DNA of 64,000 bases from Clavelina lepadiformis (Eukaryota; Chordata; Ascidiacea; Aplousobranchia; Clavelinidae), in the NCBI RefSeq assembly GCF_947623445.1, contig NC_135240.1:5270001-5334000 (forward strand), written 5' to 3'. Positions within the stretch are counted from its first letter, which is position 1, and every line of letters starts with the position of its first letter. The notes below the pieces were generated by a model. It worked only from the letters and a program-made list of their open reading frames with translations, searched no databases and was not told the origin of the DNA. Of the stretch, positions 14,401-26,500 are shown piece after piece. A program made the translations under genes and the position numbers.

Positions 14401-17400
14401 TCACGACACGCTTGTGCAGTTTGGCAACTTCCTCTCGATACAGCTTGGAACAGAGGAGTATGTCAAGCGGTTTCCCACCATAGACATCCTCGCAACCCAA
14501 TACCACACTCCTGCCGATGTCGCATTCTTCCTCTCGAGACCGATGTACACCCACCAGATAAATGTAACTTACCTTCATCTAGTTTGCAATCTTTATCCCA
14601 CTTCAAATAGATTAATTATCATCATTACGATGAGAAGACCAGTGCAGCATGTTGTGTCCTGTTTTACGTCGCGTTACATGCTCACTTCATGTTACTTGAA
14701 TGCAGACAAAATACGACGAACTTCGTAAACAGGATCGAGCGAAGCAGAAAGGCAGCCAAGATAAATCCCAACGTTATATAACGGCAGCTGACAGCGTTTC
14801 CCACCCAATTTGTTCCCTTGTCCAAACTATACATCCTGAAAAGGTGAGTGCTAAATTCAGTATATCCTTGATCATTTTGTGTTTTAATTACACCAGATAT
14901 GGGTTCAACAGCTGTGGTGAAGCACAGCAGTAGAAAACGCTGGTTTATACGTAGATTTGGATTGACCTGTCTCCGAGCTTTTACACAACATTCTGGTCAT
15001 TGACATTGTATGACATTGAAGTCCCGACTGCAGCTTACGAACGTGAAGTGAATAAATTGAAGCAGGCCATGAACAACAGCGAACAGGAAAGTGTAAGTTG
15101 GAATCGATTTTCCTGGCAGACTTGGTTGGTGCACTGGTTACTTTGGAAGTACATGCAGTGCAATTAACATATTGTCTCATAAAACAGCTAATTGCTAGAT
15201 AGTTCAATCGTCAATTCCAGTGAAATTTTGCGATGATTGCAATGAAATTGTTTTCTATGATCGAAAGTTACGAAAACTAAAAATGCGTAACCATTTTACG
15301 AGTTTCAAGTCAAGTTTCACAAAAGAATAATATTCTACGTTGGCAGTCGAACGACAATCGCAAGAGGAGAGAGAAGGAAAGATGCGAGAACCTGATCTCG
15401 AAGCTGAAGGAGGAGGAGAGGAAACAAGAAGAATACTGGAGCAGGGTGAGGGCGAGGTTTAAGAGCGAGAAGGACGGATGGTTCCTTGCAAGTGAGTGCT
15501 CCTGCCGTCATCAATTACTTCACTTCCCTCATCGAGCGACTTCCTCATTTAATATAAGCAGCATCCACACATGTATTATGTGCCGCTTATTTTGTCTTTA
15601 GCTGCACGCACTGATTCCCTTCCTGGTCAGTATTTGCTCATTTAATAGTAGTCAATGTAATGTATGATATCTATCCTTCCACAGAAACGACAAAGAACGA
15701 CACCATCACGAAATTTCTTCAGTTGTGCATCTTCCCACGAAGTGTCTTCTCATCACTGGATGCAGTTTATTGCGCGAGATTCATTCACATCCTTCATCTG
15801 CTGAAGACTCCAAACTTCTCCACCTTGTTGTGCTTTGACAGGGCAAGTACAATGCATTTCTTGGATCGTTCTTTCGTGGCATTCCTCACATAGAAATATT
15901 AATGAGTTGGTTGGCAATTCCAGATTTTCTCCGACATCTCGTACACAGTTGCGAGTCTCACTGAAAACGAAGCATCTCGTTATGGCAGATTTCTATGTAC
16001 AATGCTGGAGATTGTCCACAAATGGCACGCCGAGAAAGCTGTCTATGACAAGGTACGGCTTATATGGGAGCAACAGAGCAATTTAAGAACATTTCCATGT
16101 GCAGTGACACACATTATAACACTGTATAGTTTTCACTGCATAGCGTTCATTTGTATCTGTGAAAGAAGATGTCAGCTATAGCTCTTGCACAATTCTATTG
16201 GCTTGTGATCAACATATTGAGCGACCCTGCACTAAATAATGATTCGTTAACCTGGTTGTGTCACATTTTCTCGTAGGATTGTGGAAATTTCCCGGGATTT
16301 GTGACAGTCCTTAGAGCAAGTACGGCGGACGGGTCAAGCAAAGCCAATCAGTTGGACTACGAGAACTTCAGACACGTTTGTCATAAATGGCAATACAAAC
16401 TAACCAAGGCTATCGTGGTGAGTGGAACTATTCCTTATAACAGAGTCCACAATGAAGGTGACTTTGTGTAACTTAGCAACGTTCACAAAGTCAGTGATCA
16501 AGTCATTTATCATCGCAGGTTTGTTTGGAGTCGAAAGAATTTGTCCAAATTAGGAATGCCCTGATGATCCTCACCAAGGTACGTCTTGCGTCTTCGTCGA
16601 TGTACTTGGCCTTAAACATTTAACTTGATATAAGATACTGATCATCACCGCGATGCATGAATTCGATTCTCACAGCCAATGAATGTAGTTTTATGTTCCC
16701 ATTAACTTGTTGGATTTAATCGATATTTCATTCCAGGTCCTTCCTCAATTCCCAGCAATAACCAGTCTGGCTGGAGCACTTGAGAAGAGAATTGACAAGA
16801 TTCGAACAGAAGAGAAAGAAAAAAGGCCGGATCTTTTCGCTCTTGCTATGGGGTTAGAGATCCATAGAATGATATAAATAAATTGCATATGATAAGTGAT
16901 ATATTAAGATCTAGATCCTGCGTCCAGTTGCATGGCAAAGGTCATAATGGATTGTCATCGCTGCATAATTAGTTAAAGAATATGACGAAGGTCGTTTTAA
17001 AACTAATTTAATCTGATTCAAGCAAAAATGTCGTCCTCCATGCGTTGAAAACTCACCAGTGTCATAGTTAATGAAAGCATTTACTCCTCCTTCCTAGCTA
17101 CTCTGGCATGCTGAAGATGAGGAAACCGCATATACTTCCGGAGCATCTCTTCCACAACAAGGCTCCAGCATCGAATGATAAACAGGCGACTGCGAGAAGT
17201 ACAGGTTGGTAATAAAATGGATGAGCTTGTGAAATCGCTGCATTTATGATGTTGTTTGTAAACATGTGCTTCCTCATCTCGACATAATTTTTGTTTTATT
17301 GCAGAATCTTCAGAGAAGTCATCGTCAGGTTGGTCTCATTATTGCGCTCATTGTCGATGTAAAAAGTTAATGCCCATGTTTAGACCTATTTAATAATATA

Positions 17401-19802
17401 TTACTGGCTGTCATGCTTGTATCGCGTAGAGCCGTGGTCAAATTTAAACTACTTTTTGCTTCTCCTTCAGACAAGTCTTCAAAGGAAAGAGCAAAGAGCC
17501 GGGAAAAGTCAGCTAAGAGAAAACCCGAAGAAAGGTCAGTTTGTGTCAAGAGTCTTTGGCATGTTTGTACGCATCTGCATCACTTGATCATTTACCAACC
17601 ATGTGCTATTGTACTTGGTCTATTACAGCCTACAGATGCAATTACCATTATATGTCTGTGCAAGTCGGGTTTTCTGCAATGCAACATGATTTGAGTTTGA
17701 GACTTTTGAATTAACGTTCATATCAGAATTACTGTAATGACTGTCCCAACAGGAAGGAGCACACGCCAAAGCCAAAGGAAGCAAAGACGGCAAATGGCAA
17801 CAGCAGGGGCACGAGTAAGGAGAAGGCACTAGCAGCAGGTACCGGTGTAATTGCAACTTTTTCGAATCAGAAATTGCCTTCTGGTCTTTTCTCCAGTATT
17901 TAGATGTGTGTTTATTTCGATAGTTGGGTGTAGTTGTCATGCTTGTTGTCATCAGTAAGTCAACACCGTCCTATTTCCATGTACGTTGTATGTCTTGTTG
18001 ACTATTGACAACAATTTTTTCTTATAAACTACTAGCAGTGCTTTTTTGTCCGCGCTGCACCAACGACGAAAAAGAAAATGATTCATTTAAACTTATTAGT
18101 TGCATAATATATTCTCCCCCCTTTAACGTAGCCCGTGAATAATTTCGAAGTAATTGCAACAACTTCGTGTCACAGGAGACGCCAAACCACAGTCACGATC
18201 GAGTTCGAAGGCAGCTGACGATAGAAGGTCGATGGAATTGCACAAAGTGTCTTCGCACAACGATGAAAAATCAGAACGTAGAAGTAATTCTGTCACTCAC
18301 TCGTCTGAGAGAGGTGAAATTCCAAAGAAATGCTTTTACCTCTTTCTGCTTGAAGAACTCATTTCAGATTTTGTGATTTTCCATCATAATTGCCAGCATG
18401 CTTTATAGAGTTGCTGTAAATTTTACTTGTGACATGTTTTTCAGAACACAAACGTCGGAAATTGGAGGCGGCAAGTCAGGGGAAGGTTAGTAATAGCAAG
18501 GTGATAACGCTTACTCCTGCCAAAGCATGAAATTGGCAAGTGACGCCCCTGAAGAAAAATCTTCTGGTGTCTTCTTCGAATAGACAATAGAATTATTATC
18601 ATTCTGCGATGCCCCGTCGTTGTTTTGTTAACGGAAATTATACTTCTCACGTGACGGTGAAATTCGGGACCACGCAATCAATTTCAATCCACTTTGTTTC
18701 GTCTTCAACTGTGTATGCAAGCAAGCTACTTCAAATATATTCTCTCACAATCACATTGTGATGAAATCGTCTTGGATGCAAGAAGATTCACAACCTGACG
18801 ATGATGATGCCTTGGCTGTCTGACTTTTAAATTATTGTCATAGATTAATCTTATTTTCACAGAGATTTAATCAGTTTCCAGCTAATTCAAAAAATAGTTT
18901 ATTACTGGTTGTTTCCGTAAATGTTTCAATAATTCCACAAATACCAGTCTGCAGCAATATCGGGTGTTACTTGTGAGCTACAAAATAAGTGAAGGATATG
19001 CAGTTTTACCAATAACATCTCTCTCGCGCGTTACAACATAATGCGATGAGGAGCTTTGAGGGATTATTTAAAGTCTAGATCTATTAGTTGTCATGGACTG
19101 GCAGGTTTCAGTTAAATTGATGTCGACGGAGCAGTCAAGTGATTAACACTTTGATCTTGTTCTTGCGTCTTCTTCAACTCTTTTTATATCTGTCGTCACT
19201 TTCACTTCAATTTGTGTCAATCTTCACAGGAGCCGCGAGTTGAAAGGAAACCTAAAGATGACAGGGTACGTTGTTGCCTTTGCAAAAACTTTTTATTTTT
19301 TCTTCAAACCTATTTCTTTAAAAGCTTTTATGTGAAATCTTCATATTCTTATAGCAGAGAAAAAGTGTTGGTAAAGAAGTGGTTGAAGAAAATGGACTCG
19401 ACGAGCAGAAATCGAAGAAAGTGAAAGAACGGAAGCGAGAGCTAGCGAGTCCTCGGGAAGGCGACGGCTCAAAGAGACCAAAAACTGAAGGTAGAGAAAT
19501 GTCAATTTGTGTTGGTTTCAATAAAATATTGGTAAAACTGATTTTATGCGTCGTGTCATTGACTTTATTTTTATGACTCTGCTCAGGTGATCGCAGGAGC
19601 AAGGAAAAGTCTCGAAGATCCGACCCGGGTCCAGTCCAACGCAAGGTTTCGTATTGAACAGACCAAAATTGAATAAATTATTTGTTGTTAAATGAAAAGT
19701 AAACTTAGGAATCTTTTCTTTTTGTCACAGGAGGGTGAAACAAGAAAGGAACGTTCTGGAAAGGAAGCGAGCAGAGAATATCCTTTTGATGTCAATGTTT
19801 AA
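8425..19802 (+). CDS. THOC2: THO complex subunit 2
   Basis: Thirty-nine phase-consistent exons give 4257 nt (1418 residues plus stop); human is about 1590. Exons begin at 8425, 9092, 9292, 9516, 9854, 10053, 10366, 10667, 10930, 11210, 11516, 11838, 11974, 12600, 12931, 13151, 13320, 13485, 13701, 13978, 14399, 14706, 14955, 15347, 15685, 15924, 16277, 16519, 16737, 17098, 17305, 17471, 17753, 18176, 18445, 19230, 19355, 19587 and 19731. Blocks match human THOC2 closely: [10 protein letters not shown] at the N-terminus, [84 protein letters not shown] and [18 protein letters not shown]. From about residue 1200 it is a Lys/Glu/Arg/Ser-rich low-complexity tail made of small exons (24-140 nt), as in the family. 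THOC2 is the nuclear scaffold of THO/TREX, coupling transcription to mRNA export. Introns after 11711 and 15842 start GC. Confidence 0.97.
8703..8915. mobile_element. Short inverted-repeat element (MITE-like), copy A, in THOC2 intron 1
   Basis: The ends are inverted copies of each other: left GACTGGAAAGTGTGGCAG, right (reverse complement) TAGTGGAAAGTATGACAC. A homologous copy sits in CCT5 intron 2 at 26602-26800. The two share the ends and a core, TTTGTTTATTTATTA followed by ATAAATCG, with related sequence up to a CATGCAG/CGTGCAG motif. No coding capacity. I could not settle a target-site duplication, so the superfamily is unknown. Confidence 0.6.
18486..19229 (+). other. Long THOC2 intron
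   Basis: This 744-bp intron separates two exons of the charged tail. Apart from a short inverted pair near 18747 (tcacaatcac/attgtgatga) I see no feature in it. Confidence 0.6.
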
Positions 19803-19890
19803 ATTATTTGACATTTAGTCAACATTAGTTGGTAATATTCCTGTTGTTAAGATTCGGTTGTTCTCAACCTGGCACATTGCCATTGCAAAG

Positions 19891-19896
19891 AATAAA
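19891..19896 (+). terminator. Candidate THOC2 polyadenylation signal AATAAA
   Basis: AATAAA lies 89 bases after the THOC2 stop codon, a normal distance for a last-exon poly(A) signal. Confidence 0.6.
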
Positions 19897-21368
19897 CAAT
19901 TTGTTGGTTTCCTTAATTCATAATCCTTCACGTCGCGTAGATGAGGCACGGGGATCTACAATCCAGCCAAGATTGATTTTATGAGACTCCTACAACTGAC
20001 ATGGCCAAATATTCTTTTGAGCTGTAAATCTTGTTTTTACTGAACTGCCAAGCTCTGTTCCAAAATGCTTTCTTGTAAAATACATATCGATACAAATTGT
20101 ACTCTCAGTTGTAGTGGACATACTTTTTGCTCAGCCATCGCAGTTTATTCCGAACTTACAGGTGTTGAAATTGGATTCCTAGAAACTGCTTCTGTGGGGA
20201 ATTTTAATCCATGCGTTTTTCAAAAACACTGTATTTTGACGACATATATGTCATGTCATCAAATATAAAACAGTTGTTACCAACTACTCGATAACATGCA
20301 AATACTAGGCCCTTGGGTGACAGTGGAAAATATCCAAGCAGTGCTGATGAGTGCAGCAGTCTACACAATGTACAAATTGGGATCTTAGCCATCATAGCCG
20401 GAAAGTTTTCAGAATATCCTTACAGTAAATCAAACATGTCAACTTGTTATCAAAAAAAGTTTATATCATGAATCGTCAGCACATATGTCCATATAATGTC
20501 AGTTGCATGCATGCAAAAAAGTTGGCCTAACTGCAGTTGTTCATCAGTCTTGAATGGTTACTGATCAGTACCTTCAGTTTTGCTGATATTTACATTAAAT
20601 GATAATACGCCTACTGTATGGCTGCTATATCCACAAAAGCATAATTGCTAAAACTAACGTTTAAGTTCGTATGAACTGCACGGATCAAGTTGCAAACTTA
20701 ACTGGTATCTTACTGTACGTAATTAATGATGTTTGATATTTTGAGTCTTTATATTGTGACAAATGTTAATTATAATTTCACTAGTGACATAACAATTGCA
20801 AAGCATACAAGTCTATGACAAAGACCACGGAAATGTTTCATTGTTGTATGTAATCAAGGTATTTTTAACATTTCATAGAAGAGAAACAAGATAAAAACTT
20901 CTGCAAAATATAACATACATTGAAGTTTATGCAAGCCACAAAAATTGATTGCATGGGTCGTATGTTGCACATTTTTACCCAATTAGTTTTTTCAGAAGCT
21001 AACTTGGACCAGATTCTCCATGTTGTAAATGCTTCTGGTGCGATGAACAACACTGACTGTTATTGGAGGCTTAGTTTTTGACCAGGTCATGTCTACTTCA
21101 ACCCATTTGGAAATGGATATGCAAAGACACACCAAAGTTGAACACACAAATAAGCAATCTTTGATATATTTTAAAAGAATTTTACTTCTAATAACTGCTT
21201 GCAAACTCGATTAATTTAATCAACAAAGTCAAACTATATAATTGCATGAACATCACAGTGTGAAGGAATCTACAACAAAAGCACTTATCTGCAACTTTTA
21301 GTCGCAATAGTGACCAGATAACTTCTCAACTGTATCAGCCTATTTTAAACCAGCTTTTGACCTAATTG
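19897..21368. other. Intergenic stretch between convergent THOC2 and the J-domain gene
   Basis: AT-rich sequence, 1.47 kb, with only short shadow frames and no recognisable protein, transposon end or RNA gene. Part is presumably the 3' UTR of the minus-strand J-domain gene. Confidence 0.6.
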
Positions 21369-22302
21369 TCAGCCATTGTCTTTCTTAGCTTTGCTTTTAA
21401 GGCGACTACCTAAGAAATAAATTAAAACGCCGGATGCGACAATAACACCATACAGGTAATGCAAGAGTCTTCGAACTCTTGGTGAGACGGAAAAGAGAGA
21501 GACTTTCTCCTCCATTTCTTCTTTGTCTTGCTGTGGCTTTGACCTTGATGATGCAGCTAAAACAAAAATTCTTCATTCAATTTCTAAACTAGAGATATAG
21601 TTACAATTAAGACAAAAGTTACAATTTCATGCAGGATTCACACTTGAATGCACGAGGCTTGTCTGCCTTGTGCATTCATAAACAGCATTCTAGCTAAACT
21701 TTAGACATCACATTGCACTCACCTTTTCGTCGATAGAGTTCGTACTCTCCAGTTGAAAATCTATTCAATTCTGATGAACGTCCATAATTTTTCAGGTCGT
21801 ATTCTTTCCGAGTGCGAGGGTTACTCAGCACCTCAAAAGCTTCTTTGACCTAAAGAGAGAGATTTGTTTCGTCATTGCAACAACTAGACAACTTTCAATC
21901 ATAACATTAAAACTAAACAGAACTGCTTGGAATGGGAAAGCAAAATATAGTCAACGATATATTTCTAACAACCATCTGTAAACAGTATGTTCAAAAGAAG
22001 GAAAAAATTGTACAAAATATGTTGCTCCAATCAAATATCAGTCTGTTAGTGATAACTACTCACTGGACCTTTATAAAATCGTCGGCATTTGTGTTGTTTG
22101 TTTGCCCCGGTTGGGCCTGGACATCCGGGTGATGTACTTTGCTCAGTTCGATGTAAGCTGCTTTGATTTCAACATACGTAGCAGATGGGAGCACTCCCAG
22201 TGTCTTGTAATGATTCCATCGACGAAAAATGTGCGCGCATGAACTAATTCTTGTTAATAAAGGAATTCCATGAATTAGCCTACTTGAGAGCATCGATGTC
22301 AT
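21369..22302 (-). CDS. J-domain protein with C-terminal membrane segment (DNAJC4/DNAJC30-like)
   Basis: Three minus-strand exons, 22302-22069, 21849-21723 and 21556-21369, give 182 residues. The J domain begins near residue 30 with HYKTLGVLPSATYVEIKAAY. It holds the HPD motif (KVHHPD) that stimulates Hsp70 ATPase and continues across the splice as FIK|VKEAFEVLSNPRTRKEYD. A Glu-rich linker and one hydrophobic segment (YLYGVIVASGVLIYFLG) follow, then a short basic tail. The N-terminus (SSRLIHGIPLLTRIS) could be a mitochondrial presequence. The J-domain-plus-C-terminal-TM layout recalls DNAJC4 and DNAJC30, but I cannot separate them. The first donor (AAG|gtccag) is weak but is the only one keeping the J domain in frame; a stronger gtgagt 5 bases downstream would shift it. 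Confidence 0.85.
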
Positions 22303-22574
22303 TATCTATTCTAATAAGCGACGGTTAATGCCTAAAACCGATGTCACTGCACTGCTTTTCACGAACAGCTGCAGCTATTCACTTACTAAGTCCGTACGCA
22401 ATCGCATTTTGTATAAAAGCAGCTTTCCATTAAAAAAGACTTCACAACCAAAACAATGTCAGTGACATAGACTAATTCCTCTCCTTAAAAAAAATCGCAT
22501 AATGTAGGGGGTTTCCCTTATTTGGAACTTTTCTTAAAATTGTGCAAAGAAATCGTTTGTTTCTTAGATTTTTA

Positions 22575-23220
22575 TATGGCTTCTCAAACTTTTTCAATTC
22601 ACGTTTCACTTATACTGATAACATTTCTCAGGCCTACTAATTTTGATAACTAAATTTTTCTGACAACTTTGATAGTAGATAATGTGTTTACACTAAAATC
22701 AATGTTTAAGAAAAAGTGTAAAGTTACAACTATAATAGCCCCTAGTTTCATAATGGTCGCACTTTACGGCAGTGATTCTCAAACTTTTTCCATTTCGACG
22801 TCCTTGGAAAAGTTGGCTAGACTTGCGACGAACCAGCATAAGAATCTAATAAAGACGTATTTATTTATCAAAGTCATATTTATTAATACTACAGAAAAAG
22901 AAATATGAATGTCCAAAAAATAAAATAAAAAAGAAATATGAATAAAAATGAATGTCGTTTAATGTGATGTTTGGGCTTGCTTGCTTTCGCAAAGTGTATC
23001 GAATCTTGGGGGAATTCGAATTCATGTGCCAGGAGATAGTAAATTATTGTGCGACGAAATTATATATCGTTGTGAGCTGATATAAGGTTAGCTACGAAAC
23101 AGAATTATTGTTTGACGACCTTGGAAAATTAAAACGAGGCACATTTTGAGAACAACTGCTTTATGGTATTCACATTTTGGTAAGCTATATGCTTCGGGAC
23201 CCACTGATTGAGAAGCGTTG
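22575..23220. mobile_element. Possible older hAT element enclosing the 389-bp one
   Basis: A second pair of hAT-like ends lies outside the smaller element. Near 22578 is ggcttctcaaactttttcaa, very close to the inner element's left end. Near 23220, reversed, is CAACGCTTCTCAATCAGTGG. Flanking 8-mers match only about 6 of 8, so this may be an old nested insertion or two unrelated fragments. Confidence 0.35.
22770..23158. mobile_element. Non-autonomous hAT element (389 bp)
   Basis: The left end is CAGTGATTCTCAAACTTTTT; the right end reversed is CAGTTGTTCTCAAAATGTGC. Both match the CAGTGGTTCTCAA type of hAT terminus. It is flanked by 8-bp target duplications differing by one base: ctttacgg at 22762-22769 and ctttatgg at 23159-23166. 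No reading frame. It lies upstream of the minus-strand J-domain gene. Confidence 0.75.
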
Positions 23221-23423
23221 TTTTAGAACACCTCGATGATGATTTCTCAGTACGGTTTTTGAATTTGTATGGATGCATTTTCTTTTACATGCACGATTTG
23301 GCTGTGTCAGCAAACTATTTACAGTTTTGCAACTGCTGGGAGAAACAATATTTAGCTCCAGGATACTTTTGACAAATGCTTATAATCACAACAAATCAAA
23401 CGCACATATGAAAAAAAATTCCG

Positions 23424-23429
23424 TTTATT
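23424..23429 (-). terminator. Candidate CCT5 polyadenylation signal (AATAAA on minus strand)
   Basis: Plus strand tttatt reads AATAAA on the minus strand, about 150 bases past the CCT5 stop. Another AATAAA overlaps the stop codon itself and is too close to serve. Confidence 0.45.
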
Positions 23430-23575
23430 TTGAAAACACAGTCAAGCAGACACGGAACATACATATCATGCGACAACTATCATTGATGCAAGAAACAGCA
23501 TAAGACGCTGCACATGCTATCCCACGACTGGAGGAGAATATGACCTAGATTTCTATGAGGACTGCCGAAAAGTAT

Positions 23576-26500
23576 TTATTGGCCTTCTCCTGGTGATCGA
23601 ACGTCATCGATTTTAAGAATCATGCGAACCAGCTGAGTTGCGAGCGAAATCTGCTGCTTCTTCCCGGCCAACGTTTCCAGAACATGTTGCTCTTTCATGT
23701 CTGTGAATTTTGCAGATTACAAGAATTTGCTTTAGAAAAAATATTTTCACACTTCTATAAAATGTGGTTATGCATTTCTGTTTCATGAAACAACAGAGGG
23801 GGATTTATGCTCGTTTTGATTCGATAAAGTCAAATTTAGCAATTTTTTCTGAATATGGCACCATAATTCAAATTGGCGGGATAACTAAAATGTAAAAAGC
23901 AAATGACTGCACCATTAAACTAATATTGTTCAAAATCTTAAACTTACTTGGTGAGCCCTGTTGCAGACAATCAATCCCCAAATGTGGGTTGTTGCTGTTC
24001 ACCTGCTGCGCACGAATATCAGACAATGTTTCAATCGGATTCAATCCGCTATTTTCAGCAAGCGCAAGTGGAACGGTCTCCAGAGCCTGGCCATAAGCAC
24101 GCATGGCGTATTGCTCCAATGAGGGATTCTGTGACAACGATGTACTGAGTGACCATTCTCTTTAAATCGGTTGCTTTAAGTGTAAGTGTTCAAACCCAAA
24201 AAGTACCTACCATATCTGCTGATTTGTTAACGGCAATGGCGCAGGCAATCTCACACGCACCTCCACCATACACGACTCTGCTGTCGCGAACGAGGTTGCG
24301 GATCACACACAGGGCATCATGAACTGAACGTTTTGCTTCATCAACGATCTGCAAGTTTTATAAAAAGAGAAAAATCAGGGCAGTGTATGACTGTACACGG
24401 GCATAATAAACGACAACTTGAAGTATCTTTACCATTTTGTTTCCTCCACGAAGGAAGATTGTTACAGCTTTCGTGTTTTTGCATCCTTCAATGACAAGCA
24501 TTCTATCTTTGGTCGTTCCAAATGTCAGCTCACGAACTATTCCTGCATCGCCGAGCTTTTCAGAAGTCAACTCACTAAATCGCGGCACAATGCGCCCGCC
24601 TGTCGCTATGGCAATAAGCTACAAAAGACACATTATAAACAGTAAATACAGTATTACGCATCTCACTTGTCTTGCATCAATACTCTGTATGAATGGCTAC
24701 AATGTAGGATCTACTGCACACCTCAATCTCAGGCCCGCCAACCCATCTGACCGCCGGTAAATCATTTTGGAACAACAGATGATTTGCTTCATCGTCAAAA
24801 CCCCACTGACAAATGGCAAGATTGGCCCCTGCGTCTTTCACCTACAAAATCAAACTTGATAAAACAAAACAAAATAGCTGTCGAATGATCTGTCAAAAGC
24901 GACTAGTTATTGAGAGATTCAATATACACTTCTATCATACCTGCTGCACCATTTCATGAAACTTTTTACGTTCATATTCTTGAAGTTTCCTGTAATCTTC
25001 AGCTGATGTCACATCAAGCTTATGTTTCGTTTTAGGCTTGGGCGGTTCAAATGGGCAGGTGAGGATGGCCAGTTTGGCATTTTTGATAGTCTACGTCAAG
25101 GCAAACAGGCATTAAAGAAGAACGAAAGAAATTTGAAGTACACGGTAATTTTCAAACAGATCGATACCTTGGGCATCTGAGGATGACTCATGTCCTTGTC
25201 AATCAAAACTCCTTTGATAAGTTGGCTGTCTTCCAGCTTTCCGCCTTGCTTGCCTTCAACTTTGATGAGTTCAAAGTCAACGTCTTTCCTGTCAAAGTCG
25301 GCCACTGACATGATTGCGTTAACCGCAATCTCAGCAAACTGGCGATGACATTTAGTGACGCTGGAAAAACATAAATCATAGTCATCAGAAATAAAGTTAA
25401 GGATATGATTTCATATCAACCATCAAAGACAGAGAATGAACATTCACATTTTTGATCCTAGCGTTGTCATGGCAACTTGAACTAAATTTTCTGTGTTTTT
25501 GGCATCGATCGGAAAATCATCAGCGATTTCATCCAATTTAGCGAGAGCAACTCGCATTGCAGTTTCGTAACCATCAGCGATACGAATCGGGTGAATCCCC
25601 CGATCAATGAGCTCTTCTGCTTGTTCAAGCAGAGCACCAGCAAGGACTACAAGAAAAGAAAAAAATTTGTCTCAAAAAAGTAAAAATTATCCAATATTTC
25701 AGTAAACTGTGGCTAAAATCTTATATACAGCTAAACAACAAAAAAACTTGCCATTTCAATGTTTCAGATTACACTAACGTTTGGCTGCAAAAGTTAAGCG
25801 AGAAATCGGGGTTTGGCTGAGATTACTACTCAATAATTTTCAGTTTAGCTCAGTGGTTCGTAACCTTTCTTAACCTGTCTCTATTTTTCTTCATTTAGGA
25901 TGCTCTTGGCCCAACTTTTGCTCTACCACGTCACAAATTAATGGACTGTAATTCACTACAATTCCTCAAACACTCAGAAAACGTAACTCAAACCTCAGCA
26001 CTAAATCACTCAAAACCATAATACGCAACAAATAAAACATTGAATGTTGATACGCAATAACGATATACATATCCTACGACCTATCAGCTTTCTGAAGTAA
26101 AACCATTTTGGCGCCTTCATGTTTGTAGTGTTTCGTCATAAAACATAATATGAAACAACAAACGAGTTTTTAAACAATGGTTATGGCTTTGCTGGTTAAT
26201 GACTAAGAAACATTAATGTGCACTCAAAAATGCATGCTACAAAAAAAAACAAGTAGTCATGTAAGAAAAACCTAATGACCCAAATATGGGTCACAACCCG
26301 TTGGTTGAGCTTAATGTTTCGACAAGAAAAAATGCCCAAAATGAAAATATTTGAAATGCATGAAACCTACCGACAACCCCAGTGGTACCATCACCGATTT
26401 CATCATCCTGAGATTTGGACAATTCAACCATAAGTTTTGCAATTTGATGGCTCACATCCATCTTATCAAGAATAGTTGCACCATCGTTGGTCACCGTTAC

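Noticed and set aside
20065-20268. Plus-strand frame of 67 codons between THOC2 and the J-domain gene
   Set aside because: Short, Cys-rich by chance, no partner exons; lies beyond the THOC2 poly(A) signal.
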